Of a stretch of DNA of 64,000 nt, positions 1-11,960 are shown piece after piece. The notes under the pieces were generated by a model, which worked only from the letters and a program-made list of their open reading frames with translations, had not been told where the DNA came from and did no database searches. The stretch comes from Actinomycetales bacterium Actino_02 (GTDB taxonomy: Bacteria > Actinomycetota > Actinomycetes > Propionibacteriales > Propionibacteriaceae). The stretch is taken from positions 16,968-80,967 of the forward strand of contig LUYM01000029.1 in NCBI GenBank assembly GCA_001603275.1, read 5' to 3'. The number at the start of each line of letters is the position of its first letter. The first letter of the stretch is position 1. The translations under genes and the position numbers were made by a program.

Positions 1-639
1 AGCGAGCACGATGATGCTCCGCGCCCACCATGGGCTGCCCAGCCGCAGGTCGGCCAGGCTCTTCGGGTCGCCACTGCGGCAGATCACCTTGGTGCCACCG
101 AGGTTCGGACAGGCCTCATTGATCTGATCGTCCATCTCGACCTTGTCCCGGTCGGCGAGGATCACCACGCGGGCTCGTCCGCGCGACTCGTTGGCCACGG
201 CCAGCTCGTTGACGATCGAGGGGACCTTGCTGCTCCAGCCAAGGATCAGGGTGTGGTCGCGCTCGAGAACCCGGGAGCGGCCCTTGCGGAGTTCGGCGAT
301 CTTGTCGTCGAAGGCGCCCGAGACGATGCCGATCAAGCTGGCCACGATCACCAGGCCACCAATCGTGATGGCGAGCATGAAGAAGCGGAATGCCCAGCCC
401 GAGTCGCCGCCCATGGTGCCCGGGTCGAGGGTACGCATCAAGCCACCCCAGAGCAGATCGAGCAGGTCGCCGTCGGCGGCATCGTCCGGGAAGGCGTGGA
501 AGAGAAAGGCTAGGCCGCCGACGACCACCACCAGCAGGACCGTGGCCATCCCGAGCAGGCCCATCAAGGCGATGGTGCCCCGCGACATCCAGTTGTCGAA
601 CCAGTAGCGAAGGCGCTCTCCGGCCGCCGGTTTGCCCAT
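1..639 (-). CDS. CASTOR/POLLUX-type ion channel protein, N-terminal part
   Basis: I read this on the minus strand from ATG at 639; it runs off the left edge, so only about 213 N-terminal residues are present. The start MGKPAAGERLRYWFDNW is followed by a hydrophobic segment (about residues 26-48), a pore-like loop region and a second hydrophobic segment (about 95-115). After that comes a stretch resembling an RCK/TrkA-N nucleotide-binding fold (LILGWSSKVPSIVNEL, then VVILADRDK). This layout is that of prokaryotic relatives of the plant CASTOR/POLLUX/DMI1 channels, which conduct cations and are gated through cytoplasmic RCK domains. Function is inferred from the domain order; the C-terminal half is not visible. 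Family-A repeats lie upstream. Confidence 0.7.
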   Translation of the reverse strand, partial: MGKPAAGERLRYWFDNWMSRGTIALMGLLGMATVLLVVVVGGLAFLFHAFPDDAADGDLLDLLWGGLMRTLDPGTMGGDSGWAFRFFMLAITIGGLVIVASLIGIVSGAFDDKIAELRKGRSRVLERDHTLILGWSSKVPSIVNELAVANESRGRARVVILADRDKVEMDDQINEACPNLGGTKVICRSGDPKSLADLRLGSPWWARSIIVLA

Positions 640-759
640 TGAAGGATCCTCTCCGCAGCGAATTCCGAGCGAAGCGTATCTACGGCACGAGCATGCGAGC
701 GGCCTGATCGCCAGATTGTCATATCCGGCGATAAGCACATCTTCGCCGACAGCGATCCC

Positions 760-869
760 GGGGACGGTTCCATTACCGTCCGCCCTAGTCAGCGCCATTT
801 GGTGGGGACGGTTCCATTACCGTCCGACCCAGTCAGCGCCATTTGGTGGGGACGGTTCCATTGCCGTCT
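760..869 (+). repeat. REP family A, tandem array of three units
   Basis: Three copies of a 22-bp palindromic unit (arms GGACGGT/ACCGTCC around TCCATT, preceded by GG) begin at 760, 804 and 848, an exact 44-bp period. The linkers between them are also alike (TAGTCAGCGCC or CAGTCAGCGCC). The third copy is degenerate (TTGCCGTCT). The array ends 14 bp from the RAYT1 stop codon. Confidence 0.9.
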
Positions 870-883
870 AGACGATCACCGGG

Positions 884-1672
884 TCAGGCGACACCCTCCC
901 GAAGATCCGAGTTACCCGCCTGGAGCCGAATCACCATCGCCCGGCTGAGCCCGGTCGCCGCGCTGATCTGCTCGTAGGGGACCGACCGGGTACGCAACTC
1001 GCGGATTGCCCGCTGCTGACGACGCCTATCGAGCCGAGCGAAATCCGAGGAGTCCTCAGTCCCACACACCACTCGCACCAGTTCAAGCACCTCGGCGCCG
1101 GTGTACCTCGGACGCCGTCCCGGACGAGCCGCTGCACGCGCGTCCAAGTCCAATGGCGCGGCGTGAGCAACATCGTCAAGGAAGCTGTCGGGAAGGATCG
1201 CCATCAGTGCGTCCCAGTCGATCAGCGACGACCGGCCGCCCACCAGCCGCCTACTGCTCCAGCGGTATTCGTCCGGAGTTCGCGACAGGCCGGCCTCGAC
1301 CGGGTTGTCCCAGATGTAGCGCAGCAAAGTAATCAGGTAGGCATCCGATTCGACCGGCTTGCTGCGAAAGCGGTCCTGGAAGAGGTGCCCCACACGTCCG
1401 TACTTCTGGTTGAACCACCAGACGTATCGGACGCCCAGTCGCTTGACTACGGTGCCGATCGGCTCGTCGGAGGTGCGAAGCACCAAGTGGACATGGTTTG
1501 GCATCAGGCAATAGGCGAGGACCTTGCAGCCGGACGCGGCCTTCACTGTGTCGAGCGCAGAAAGGAAGTGCTCGTAGTCCTCATCCTCGAGGAACACCGC
1601 ATCGCGGTTCACGCCTCTGAGCATCACGTGATAGATCGACGATGCGGCGTACTGCCGCCGTTGACGAGCCAT
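884..1672 (-). CDS. REP-associated tyrosine transposase (RAYT1), Y1/HUH family
   Basis: A 262-residue single-strand-DNA transposase/nuclease of the IS200-like Y1 superfamily in the form domesticated with REP sequences. The HUH motif is PNHVHLVL at about residues 57-64. The candidate catalytic tyrosine lies in NQKYGRVGHLFQDRF near residue 90. The C-terminal third adds a small helical domain ending in a helix-turn-helix-like segment (YEQISAATGLSRAMVIRL). Start is ATG at 1672 (MARQRRQYAASS), matching the start of the second RAYT at 60261. No inverted termini of a normal insertion sequence are seen. Instead, family-A repeats flank it in inverted orientation (760-869 and 1796-1860). Known RAYTs bind and cleave REP hairpins; that this one acts on family A is inference from position. 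Confidence 0.92.
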   Translation of the reverse strand: MARQRRQYAASSIYHVMLRGVNRDAVFLEDEDYEHFLSALDTVKAASGCKVLAYCLMPNHVHLVLRTSDEPIGTVVKRLGVRYVWWFNQKYGRVGHLFQDRFRSKPVESDAYLITLLRYIWDNPVEAGLSRTPDEYRWSSRRLVGGRSSLIDWDALMAILPDSFLDDVAHAAPLDLDARAAARPGRRPRYTGAEVLELVRVVCGTEDSSDFARLDRRRQQRAIRELRTRSVPYEQISAATGLSRAMVIRLQAGNSDLREGVA

Positions 1673-1744
1673 GTTCGCCCCCTAAGAACCTCACGAATGT
1701 GAGCGACGGTAGGCCACCTCGCGGTTCAGGAGGAGGGTGCCTTT

Positions 1745-1763
1745 GGCACGCTGTGGATAACTC
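1745..1763 (-). promoter_or_regulatory. DnaA-box-like element shared by both RAYT leaders
   Basis: On the RAYT1 strand this reads GAGTTATCCACAGCGTGCC, containing a perfect TTATCCACA box. The same element with three changes stands upstream of RAYT2 at 60176-60194. A weaker TCCACAG copy lies further upstream at 1782-1790. A role in RAYT expression or replication coupling is inference. Confidence 0.5.
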
Positions 1764-1795
1764 AGGTCGTCCGCGGCTCGCTGTGGACGACCGAT

Positions 1796-1860
1796 GGACG
1801 GTAATGGAACCGTCCCCGGTGAGCGCGGCGACCAGAGTGGACGGTAATGGAACCGTCCCC
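1796..1860 (-). repeat. REP family A, tandem pair
   Basis: Two units on the minus strand at 1796-1817 and 1839-1860, 43 bp apart. They lie upstream of RAYT1 and are inverted relative to the array downstream of it at 760-869. The rest of the 1673-2079 gap holds the DnaA-box-like element and a short palindrome before the next gene. Confidence 0.9.
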
Positions 1861-1960
1861 GGTAATCGGGGCTGACTTGGGGTGATGCGGGCGCGGAGCG
1901 GGAGGTGATGCGGAGGGCTTAGCGGGGCGGCTCGGGGCTCAAAGAATTCCTCAGTCGGCC

Positions 1961-1976
1961 ATACCTTGACGGGTAT
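1961..1976. promoter_or_regulatory. Short palindrome upstream of the redox operon
   Basis: ATACC-ttgacg-GGTAT is a 5+5 bp inverted repeat about 104 bp before the GTG start at 2080. It is a possible operator for the three-gene redox operon; a TTGACG that could serve as -35 lies inside it. The regulator is unknown. Confidence 0.3.
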
Positions 1977-2079
1977 ATTTCGACACTCGAATGTTGCGCA
2001 AATGCCCTTGTCAGCACGGGTCTGTCAGCGGGAGTAGGGTGCTGTCCGAGCGCATAGTTTGACAACGAAGGGGTGCACT

Positions 2080-3702
2080 GTGGCCCGCGATATCACCGAA
2101 CTTCCCGACCTCGCCGATGCCAGTGGACGGGTGGCTCCAGTCAGAACCCGAATGCCGATCTATCTGGACCGGCTGCCACCGTGCAACAGCGCGTGTCCGG
2201 CCGGGGAGAACATCCAGGAATGGCTGCGGCTGGCCAAGGCCGGCCAGGACGAGGCCGCCTGGCGGGAACTGGTGAAGAACAACCCCTTCCCCGCCATCCA
2301 CGGACGGGTCTGCTACCACCCCTGCGAAGGCGCCTGCAACCGCGTCGAGCTGGACGGTTCGGTCTCGATCCACTCCGTCGAGCGCTACCTCGGCGACCTG
2401 GCCATCGAGAAGGGCTGGCAGTTCGACAAGCCGCGCTTCTCCTCGGGCCGCAAGGTGTTGGTGGTCGGTGCCGGCCCGTCCGGGCTGAGCGCGGCCTACC
2501 AGCTGGCCAAGATGGGCCACGAGGTCGAGATCCGCGATTCCTCCCCCAAGCCCGGCGGCATGATGCGCTACGGCATCCCCGAGTACCGGCTGCCGCGCGC
2601 CGTCCTGGACGCCGAGATCGAGCGCCTCTACGCGCTCGGGGTGAAGATCACCACCGACTACACGGTCAAGGATCTGCTCGCCGACCAGGCCGAAGGCGGC
2701 TTCGAGGCGGTCTTCGTGGCCATCGGCGCGCACCTGTCCAAGCGGGTCGACATCCCCAACCGCGATGCCTCCAAGATCGTGGACGCGGTCAGCTTCCTGC
2801 GTGATGTCGCCTCCGGCGAGCGTCCGATGATCGGACGCAAGGTGGCCATCTACGGCGGCGGCAACACCGCCATGGACGCCGCTCGCGTCGCCCGCCGGCT
2901 CGGAGCCGAGGAGTCGATCATCGTCTACCGGCGCACCGAGGAGCAGATGCCCGCGCACGCCGAGGAGAAGGAAGGCGCCGAGCGTGAGGGCGTCAAGATG
3001 AACTGGCTGCGCACCATCTCCAGCGTCGACGAGTCCGACCTGACCGTCGAGATCATGGAGCTGGACGAGAACGGTAAGGCCCGCGGCACCGGACGCTTCG
3101 AGAAGCTCGAAGCCGACACCGTGATCCTGGCCCTGGGCCAGGAGGCCGACTCCAACTTCCTGCGCCGGATCCCGGGCATGCACTTCGACCACGACGTCGT
3201 CCAAGTGAACCCGCGCACGCTGATGACCGACGTCCCGGGCATCTTCGCCGGCGGCGACGCGGTGCCCTCGGACCGCACGGTGACCATCGGGGTCGGCCAC
3301 GGCAAGCGGGCCGCCAAGCAGATCGACGCCTACCTGGCCGGACGCGAGGCCGTCGATCGCCCCAAGCACGATCTGGCCAGCTTCGAGAAGCTGAACCTGT
3401 GGTACTTCGGCGATGCCCGCCGCAACACTCAGCCCGAACTCGAGCCGTCCGAGCGGGTCACCGACTTCGACGAGATCGTCGGCGGCCTGACCGAACTTCA
3501 GGCGCACACCGAGGCTGCCCGCTGCCTGTCCTGCGGCAACTGTTTCGAGTGTGACGGCTGCCTGGGCTCCTGCCCCGAGGATGCGGTGATCAAGCTCGGT
3601 AAGGGCAACCGCTACCGCTACGACTACGACAAATGCACTGGCTGCGCGACCTGCTTCGAGCAGTGTCCGGTCGGTGCCATCGCGATGATCGAGGAGAACT
3701 GA
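2080..3702 (+). CDS. GltD-like NAD(P)H:ferredoxin-type oxidoreductase with 4Fe-4S domain
   Basis: A 540-residue flavoprotein related to the small subunit of glutamate synthase. The N-terminal Fe-S region has CNSACPAGENIQEW. The FAD-binding motif is GAGPSGLSAAYQLA near residue 135, and the NAD(P)H-binding motif is YGGGNTAMDAARVA near 265. The C-terminus adds a ferredoxin-like domain with CLSCGNCFECDGC and CTGCATCFEQCP. I chose GTG at 2080 because AAGGGG lies 6 nt upstream. It ends 2 bp before nifJ, so it probably passes electrons between NAD(P)H and the ferredoxin used by pyruvate oxidoreductase. No glutamate synthase large subunit is nearby, so a glutamate-synthase role is unlikely. Confidence 0.85.
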   Translation: MARDITELPDLADASGRVAPVRTRMPIYLDRLPPCNSACPAGENIQEWLRLAKAGQDEAAWRELVKNNPFPAIHGRVCYHPCEGACNRVELDGSVSIHSVERYLGDLAIEKGWQFDKPRFSSGRKVLVVGAGPSGLSAAYQLAKMGHEVEIRDSSPKPGGMMRYGIPEYRLPRAVLDAEIERLYALGVKITTDYTVKDLLADQAEGGFEAVFVAIGAHLSKRVDIPNRDASKIVDAVSFLRDVASGERPMIGRKVAIYGGGNTAMDAARVARRLGAEESIIVYRRTEEQMPAHAEEKEGAEREGVKMNWLRTISSVDESDLTVEIMELDENGKARGTGRFEKLEADTVILALGQEADSNFLRRIPGMHFDHDVVQVNPRTLMTDVPGIFAGGDAVPSDRTVTIGVGHGKRAAKQIDAYLAGREAVDRPKHDLASFEKLNLWYFGDARRNTQPELEPSERVTDFDEIVGGLTELQAHTEAARCLSCGNCFECDGCLGSCPEDAVIKLGKGNRYRYDYDKCTGCATCFEQCPVGAIAMIEEN

Positions 3703-3704
3703 GC

Positions 3705-7271
<3,567 letters not shown>

Positions 7272-7274
7272 GCG

Positions 7275-8288
7275 ATGGACACCACCACCAGCTATCTGGG
7301 TCTCACCTTGCGGCATCCGCTGGTGGCTTCGGCCGGCCCGCTGTCGCAGAGCGTCGATCAGGTGAAAGCCCTGGCCGACACCGGGTTGGGCGCGGTGGTG
7401 CTCTACTCGCTGTTCGCCGAGCAGGTGCAGCGCCAGGCCGAGCGTGACCTGGCGCTGGAGGAGGACTACGCCGAGTCGTTCGCCGAGGCGACCAGCTACT
7501 TCCCGTCCATGGACGAGCTGGCCAACCCGGCCGCCGGCTACCTGAGCCTGATTGAGCGCTCGGCCAAGGCGGTGGACGTGCCGGTCATCGCCAGCCTGAA
7601 CGCGTCCGCGCTCGGCTCGTGGACGAGCTTCGCTCAGCAGCTGGTCGATGCCGGAGCGTCCGCGCTGGAGTGCAACATCTACCTCGTGCCCGGCGATCTG
7701 AGCATGACCGGTGCCGAGGTGGAGGCCCAGCACCTGGAGATCGTGGCCGCGGTGAAGCAGGCTGTGGACGTCCCGGTGGCGGTGAAGCTGTCGCCGTACT
7801 TCTCCAGCCCCGGCAACTTCGCCCTGCAGGTAATTGAGGCCGGCGCGGACGGCCTGGTGCTGTTCAACCGCTTCCTGCAGCCCGGCGTGGACGTCGAACA
7901 GCTGGCCGTGGTGTCGGGGGTGCATCTGTCGTCGCCGGCCGACGCCCGGGTGCCGCGAACCTGGATCGCCGCGCTGCGCCGCCAGACCAAGGCCTCGCTG
8001 GCCGCCAGCTCGGGCGTGGAGTCCTCAGCCGATGCAATCGCGCATCTGCTGGCCGGCGCTGATGTGGTGATGACGACGTCCGCCCTGGTCCGGCACGGGG
8101 CCGGCTACGCGGCCAAGCTGATCGCCGGCATGGACGACTGGGCCCAATCCAAGGGCTACACCAGCGTGGACGAGTTCCGTGGCCTGCTCGCGGTGCCGTC
8201 GGACGCCGACCCGCTGGGCTACCACCGCTCCGGCTACATGGCCGCCCTGGAGAAGGCCAAGTCGATGTACGGCTCCCTGCGCCACTGA
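7275..8288 (+). CDS. Dihydroorotate dehydrogenase-like flavoprotein (PreA-type)
   Basis: A 337-residue TIM-barrel protein of the dihydroorotate/dihydropyrimidine dehydrogenase family. Features are the N-terminal GLTLRHPLVASAGPLS, ALECNIYLVPGD, PVAVKLSPYFS and the C-terminal phosphate-binding region around GADVVMTTSALVRHG. It begins 3 bp after nifJ and is in the same operon. DHOD-like proteins beside NifJ and GltD-like subunits occur in other fermentative bacteria; their substrate is not established, so I do not call it PyrD. A degenerate family-B hairpin follows the stop codon and may end the transcript. Confidence 0.8.
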   Translation: MDTTTSYLGLTLRHPLVASAGPLSQSVDQVKALADTGLGAVVLYSLFAEQVQRQAERDLALEEDYAESFAEATSYFPSMDELANPAAGYLSLIERSAKAVDVPVIASLNASALGSWTSFAQQLVDAGASALECNIYLVPGDLSMTGAEVEAQHLEIVAAVKQAVDVPVAVKLSPYFSSPGNFALQVIEAGADGLVLFNRFLQPGVDVEQLAVVSGVHLSSPADARVPRTWIAALRRQTKASLAASSGVESSADAIAHLLAGADVVMTTSALVRHGAGYAAKLIAGMDDWAQSKGYTSVDEFRGLLAVPSDADPLGYHRSGYMAALEKAKSMYGSLRH

Positions 8289-8296
8289 GGCTCGAG

Positions 8297-8332
8297 CCCG
8301 CAGAAAACGGGGGCTGTCCTCCTTCTCTGCGG
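8297..8332 (+). repeat. REP family B, degenerate hairpin
   Basis: CCCGCAGAAAACGGGGG and CCTTCTCTGCGG form imperfect arms of a family-B element. It lies 9 bp after the PreA-like stop codon, where it could act as the operon's terminator. Confidence 0.65.
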
Positions 8333-8356
8333 CGGACGCGAGCCGGGGTGGGCCGG

Positions 8357-8362
8357 TACAGT
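8357..8362 (+). promoter_or_regulatory. -10 box (TACAGT) for leaderless glycosyltransferase mRNA
   Basis: TACAGT ends 6 nt before GTG at 8369, so the transcript would start at or next to the start codon. This is the basis for the start chosen. Confidence 0.5.
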
Positions 8363-8368
8363 CGGGAC

Positions 8369-9820
8369 GTGCCACATCGCAAGGGTTCAGCGCCGATCCC
8401 GCCCGCCAGCACGTCCGCGACGAACGAGCCTGCCGCCCCGGCGAGCAGCCCTGATCAGCGGTCGCTCGTCCCGCGCCACGGCGGCGGGCACCGTCCGCTG
8501 ACCATCGCCGAGTTCACCGACAACTACGGCCCGGCCGAATCCGGGCTGCTGTATTCGGTGCAGTCGCTGGAGGGCCAGATCCTGGCCGCAGGCCACAAGG
8601 TGCTACTGGTTGCCCCGGTCGCCGACGGCCCCAACCCCTACGCCGGGCGCGCCGGACGCCGTGAGATCCGACTGCCCAGCGTGCAGATCCCCGGCACCCA
8701 GATCCGGCTGTCGATGGGCCAGGATTTCGACTATCGGCTGGCCCAGCTGGTGGCCAACCCGCCAGACGTGATCCACGTCCACGGTCTGGGCCCGATCAGC
8801 CTGCTCGGGCTGTGGGCGGCCGAGCGGACGGGGCGTCCGCTGGTGATCACCTGGCAGAACGATCTGGAGGCCTACGCCGAGCACTACTGGCACGTCCTTC
8901 CCTTCCTGAACGCGGCCTACAAGGTCTACGAGCTGCACATGGCCGAATCGACCTGGGAGCAGATCAAGAAGTTGAAGCTCAAGCGTCCGCGCCGCGGCGG
9001 AGCCCAGGTGGAGCTGCTCGAACTGGCCGCCAAGATGCTCACCGACGCCGACGTGGTGATCACCCCGTCGGTCAAGACCGCCGAGCGGGTGCTCGAGGTG
9101 GCCCCGGCGTCGGCCGTCCGGGTCGTCCCCAACGGCGTCGATCCGCTGCCCGCGCTTCCGCCGATCAGCAAGTCCCGCGGCCCGCGGCTTCTCTACGTCG
9201 GACGGATCTCCCAGGAGAAGGGGATCGACCTGCTGCTGGACGCCTTCGAGCTCGTCCGCGATCAGGTGCCGCACGTCGAGTTGATGCTGGTCGGCGAGTG
9301 GCGCACCGCCCCCACCAAGCTGCGCCGTCGGCTGGTCCGGGCTTCGCGGTTCGGCCGCGTCCGGCTGGTCGGGCAGGTGCCCAAGGCGAAGCTCAGTGCC
9401 TACTACGCCGCCGCCGACGCCTTCGTCTTCCCGTCGCTGACCGACACCCAGGGGTTGTCGCTGCACGAGGCCGCCCATGCCGGACTTCCCTTCGTCATGG
9501 TCGACCACGAGTTGCGCCTGGTCACCGAGCCGGGCGTCAACACCGTCCTGGCCAGGCCGAATCCGGTCTCGCTGGCCGGCGCGATCGTCAGCCTGCTGGA
9601 CGCCCTCAACGACCCGACCTACCGCAGCCAGGCCGCCGAGCGCTCCCGCGAGCTGGCCGCGCAGTGGACGCTGACCGGTCAGTGCTCGCAGATGATCGGC
9701 ATCTATGAGGATCTGGCTGCCGGACGTCCGGTGCCCACCACCGAGAATCTCGCTCCTGACTACGGGCGCCGCGTCTTCCCCGGGCGGACGGTCACGGCCC
9801 GCTTCGATCGTCCCGACTGA
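8369..9820 (+). CDS. GT4-family glycosyltransferase
   Basis: A 483-residue cytoplasmic or membrane-associated retaining glycosyltransferase with the GT-B fold. The N-terminal half has FTDNYGPAESGLLYSVQSL (acceptor side, glycine-rich loop) and DVIHVHGLGPISLLG. The C-terminal nucleotide-sugar half has VVPNGVDPLP, LLYVGRISQEKGIDLLLDAF and FPSLTDTQGLSLHEAAHAGLP, which carries the E-x7-E-type region. The first 35 residues are proline/serine rich and probably disordered. Sugar donor and acceptor cannot be read from sequence; a glycolipid or cell-envelope glycan is plausible. It stands alone, transcribed from its own leaderless promoter. Confidence 0.88.
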   Translation: MPHRKGSAPIPPASTSATNEPAAPASSPDQRSLVPRHGGGHRPLTIAEFTDNYGPAESGLLYSVQSLEGQILAAGHKVLLVAPVADGPNPYAGRAGRREIRLPSVQIPGTQIRLSMGQDFDYRLAQLVANPPDVIHVHGLGPISLLGLWAAERTGRPLVITWQNDLEAYAEHYWHVLPFLNAAYKVYELHMAESTWEQIKKLKLKRPRRGGAQVELLELAAKMLTDADVVITPSVKTAERVLEVAPASAVRVVPNGVDPLPALPPISKSRGPRLLYVGRISQEKGIDLLLDAFELVRDQVPHVELMLVGEWRTAPTKLRRRLVRASRFGRVRLVGQVPKAKLSAYYAAADAFVFPSLTDTQGLSLHEAAHAGLPFVMVDHELRLVTEPGVNTVLARPNPVSLAGAIVSLLDALNDPTYRSQAAERSRELAAQWTLTGQCSQMIGIYEDLAAGRPVPTTENLAPDYGRRVFPGRTVTARFDRPD

Positions 9821-9836
9821 GCCGGTATTTCGGCCA

Positions 9837-9876
9837 GATGAAGGCTCGATGACGAACGTTCATTCAGGCCTTCATC
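9837..9876. promoter_or_regulatory. 40-bp imperfect palindrome, candidate operator of the agmatine operon
   Basis: Outer arms GATGAAGGC/GCCTTCATC (9 bp, perfect) enclose an inner palindrome GAACGTTC. The element lies immediately before the predicted -10 region of the aguAB operon, a position suited to a regulator. A terminator for the preceding glycosyltransferase gene is an alternative. Confidence 0.45.
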
Positions 9877-9891
9877 ACGGCTGAGCGCGTC

Positions 9892-9931
9892 CTATCGTGG
9901 CTGCACGATCGCTGCGATAGGAGGTGGACGG
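9892..9931 (+). promoter_or_regulatory. -10 box and possible SD-masking hairpin before aguA
   Basis: TATCGT at 9893-9898 is a candidate -10 box. CCTATCG (9892-9898) can pair with CGATAGG (9915-9921), which overlaps the Shine-Dalgarno AGGAGG at 9919-9924. Confidence 0.35.
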
Positions 9932-11008
9932 GTGCTCCCCGACGCTGTTGCCGACGCGCCCGCCGACAATCCGGGCTGGCGCATGCCCGCCGAGACTGAG
10001 CCCCACGAGCGCACCTGGATGGCCTGGCCGTCCAGCGGCTACACGCTGGGCTCGACCTGGGGCGAGGCCGAAACCGCCCGGCGCGCGTGGGCGTCGGTGG
10101 CCAATGCCATCGTCGACTTCGAGCCGGTCTCGATGATCGTCCCGCCGACCGCCACCGCCGAGGCGACCCGGCTGCTGAGCACGTCGGTGGAGTTGTACTT
10201 CCGTCCCCTCGACGACGCCTGGTACCGCGACATCGGGCCCACTTTCGTCCTCGGACCGGACGGACGCTTGGGCGCGGTCGACTGGCTGTTCAACGGCTGG
10301 GGCGCGCAGAGCTGGGCCCGCTGGGAGCTGGACGCCGGCGCCGCCGAGGTGGCCATCACGGCAGCGGGTGCCACCGCGACCCGCTCGGCCCTGACCAACG
10401 AGGGTGGTGGGATCCACACCGACGGGCAGGGGACGTTCCTGCTCACCGAGACCGTCCAGCTCGACCCCGGACGCAACCCGGGCTGGGTGAAGGCCGATGT
10501 CGAAGCCGAACTCTCCCGGGCGGTCGGGGCGAAGAAGGCGATCTGGCTGCCGCGCGGGCTGACTCGCGACTCCCAGACCTACGGCACCCGCGGCCATGTC
10601 GATCTGCTGGCCACCTTCGTCGGCCCCGGACGGCTGCTGGTGCACTCCCAGACCAACCCGGAGCACCCGGACTACCTGGTCAGCGCAGAGATCCGGGACG
10701 TCCTGGTCGGCCAGACCGATGCTCACGGGCAGGCCCTGGAGGTCATCGATCTGCCCGCCCCGACGGTGCTGCGCGATGCCGAGGGCTGGGTCGACTACAG
10801 CTATGTGAACCACTACGTGCTCAACGGTGCGGTGCTGTTCGGCAGCTTCGCCGACCCGTCCGATGAGAGCGCCGCCGAGATCCTGGGCGCCGCCTATCCG
10901 GGCCGTGAGGTGCTCAGTGTGGACGCGCGCCCGCTGTTCGCCCGCGGCGGCGGCGTCCACTGCATCACCCAGCAACAACCGCGTTCCGCAGAAGGAGTCC
11001 GTCGATGA
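9932..11008 (+). CDS. aguA: Agmatine deiminase
   Basis: A 358-residue enzyme of the peptidyl-arginine deiminase superfamily converting agmatine to N-carbamoylputrescine and ammonia. Motifs seen: PHERTWMAWP at the N-terminus, DDAWYRDIGPTFVL (substrate carboxylate residues), NEGGGIHTDGQG, GTRGHVDLLATF with the catalytic histidine, and GGGVHCITQQQP with the catalytic cysteine near the C-terminus. GTG at 9932 has AGGAGG 7 nt upstream. It overlaps the next gene by 4 bp (ATGA), so the two are translationally coupled. Together they make putrescine from agmatine. Confidence 0.95.
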   Translation: MLPDAVADAPADNPGWRMPAETEPHERTWMAWPSSGYTLGSTWGEAETARRAWASVANAIVDFEPVSMIVPPTATAEATRLLSTSVELYFRPLDDAWYRDIGPTFVLGPDGRLGAVDWLFNGWGAQSWARWELDAGAAEVAITAAGATATRSALTNEGGGIHTDGQGTFLLTETVQLDPGRNPGWVKADVEAELSRAVGAKKAIWLPRGLTRDSQTYGTRGHVDLLATFVGPGRLLVHSQTNPEHPDYLVSAEIRDVLVGQTDAHGQALEVIDLPAPTVLRDAEGWVDYSYVNHYVLNGAVLFGSFADPSDESAAEILGAAYPGREVLSVDARPLFARGGGVHCITQQQPRSAEGVRR

Positions 11009-11949
11009 GAACCGTGGTGGCCACCCCCCTGGACTCACCCGCCCGAGTCCAGCCGTCCACACGTCCGCCGCTGGTGGTGGGTCTGGTGCAGACCCACTGG
11101 CACCCCGATCCGGCCACCCACCGGGCGGTGCTGGACGACGGAATCGGCTCAGCTGCGGCCGAAGGTGCCGAAGTGGTGTTCCTGCCAGAACTGACCCTGC
11201 AGCGCTACCCGGCCGACACCCTGCCCGCCGGGCGTGCTGCCGATCTGGCCGAGGACCTGGCCGACGGGCCGACCTACCGCTTCGCCGCCGAGTCGGCCGG
11301 ACGCCACCAGGTGCTGGTGCACGCCTCGCTCTACGAGCGCGCCGACGGCCCGGACGGACGCGGCTACAACACCGCCATCCTGGTCGCCCCGGACGGCACT
11401 CTGCTGGCCAAGACCCGCAAGCTGCACATTCCGGTGACCGCCGGCTACCACGAGGATCACTACTTCCGTCCAGGCCCGGCCGAGGACGCCTACCCGGTGA
11501 CCACGCTGCCGCTGCCCTCGTCCGCCCGGGTCGGCCTGCCGACCTGCTGGGACGAGTGGTTCCCCGAGGTGTCCCGGACCTACTCGCTGGCCGGGGCCGA
11601 AGTGCTGGCCTACCCCAGTGCGATCGGCTCCGAGCCTGATCATCCGGCTTTCGACACCGAGCCGCTGTGGCGGCAGGTGATCTCGGCCAACGCGGTCACG
11701 GCCGGCACCTTCATGGTGGTGCCGAACCGGTGGGGCACCGAGGGCAAGATCGCCTTCTACGGCTCGTCCTTCATCGCCGACCCGTACGGGCGGGTGCTGG
11801 CCCAGGCGCCGCGCTCGGCCGATCTGGTGCTGGTGGCGTCGCTGGATCTGGATCAGTGCCGCGATTGGCGTGAGCTGTTCCCGTTCAACCAGACCCGGCG
11901 TCCGGACACCTACGCCGGCCTGCTGGCCCCGGCCATCGACCGTCTCTAG
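11005..11949 (+). CDS. aguB: N-carbamoylputrescine amidase (nitrilase superfamily)
   Basis: A 314-residue carbon-nitrogen hydrolase that would hydrolyse N-carbamoylputrescine to putrescine, CO2 and ammonia. The nitrilase triad is visible: Glu in FLPELTLQRYP, Lys in KTRKLHIP and Cys in GLPTCWDEWFPE. The first 20 residues (proline and serine rich) look like an extension; an internal start cannot be excluded, but ATG at 11005 overlaps the aguA stop. Substrate assignment rests on coupling to agmatine deiminase. Putrescine made here may be degraded by the oxidase at 20729-22099, but that link is speculative. Confidence 0.92.
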   Translation: MRTVVATPLDSPARVQPSTRPPLVVGLVQTHWHPDPATHRAVLDDGIGSAAAEGAEVVFLPELTLQRYPADTLPAGRAADLAEDLADGPTYRFAAESAGRHQVLVHASLYERADGPDGRGYNTAILVAPDGTLLAKTRKLHIPVTAGYHEDHYFRPGPAEDAYPVTTLPLPSSARVGLPTCWDEWFPEVSRTYSLAGAEVLAYPSAIGSEPDHPAFDTEPLWRQVISANAVTAGTFMVVPNRWGTEGKIAFYGSSFIADPYGRVLAQAPRSADLVLVASLDLDQCRDWRELFPFNQTRRPDTYAGLLAPAIDRL

Positions 11950-11960
11950 CGGGCTGCATT

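Noticed and set aside
760..869. CRISPR-like array (22-bp repeats, 22-bp spacers)
   Set aside because: The spacers are nearly identical to each other, the units are strongly palindromic, the same unit is dispersed throughout the window, and no cas gene is present.
2011..3507. 498-residue minus-strand frame
   Set aside because: Antisense to the GltD-like gene, with no recognisable domain.
7275..8288. PyrD, pyrimidine biosynthesis
   Set aside because: Operon context with nifJ and a GltD-like protein, and absence of other pyr genes, favour a different role for this DHOD-like protein.
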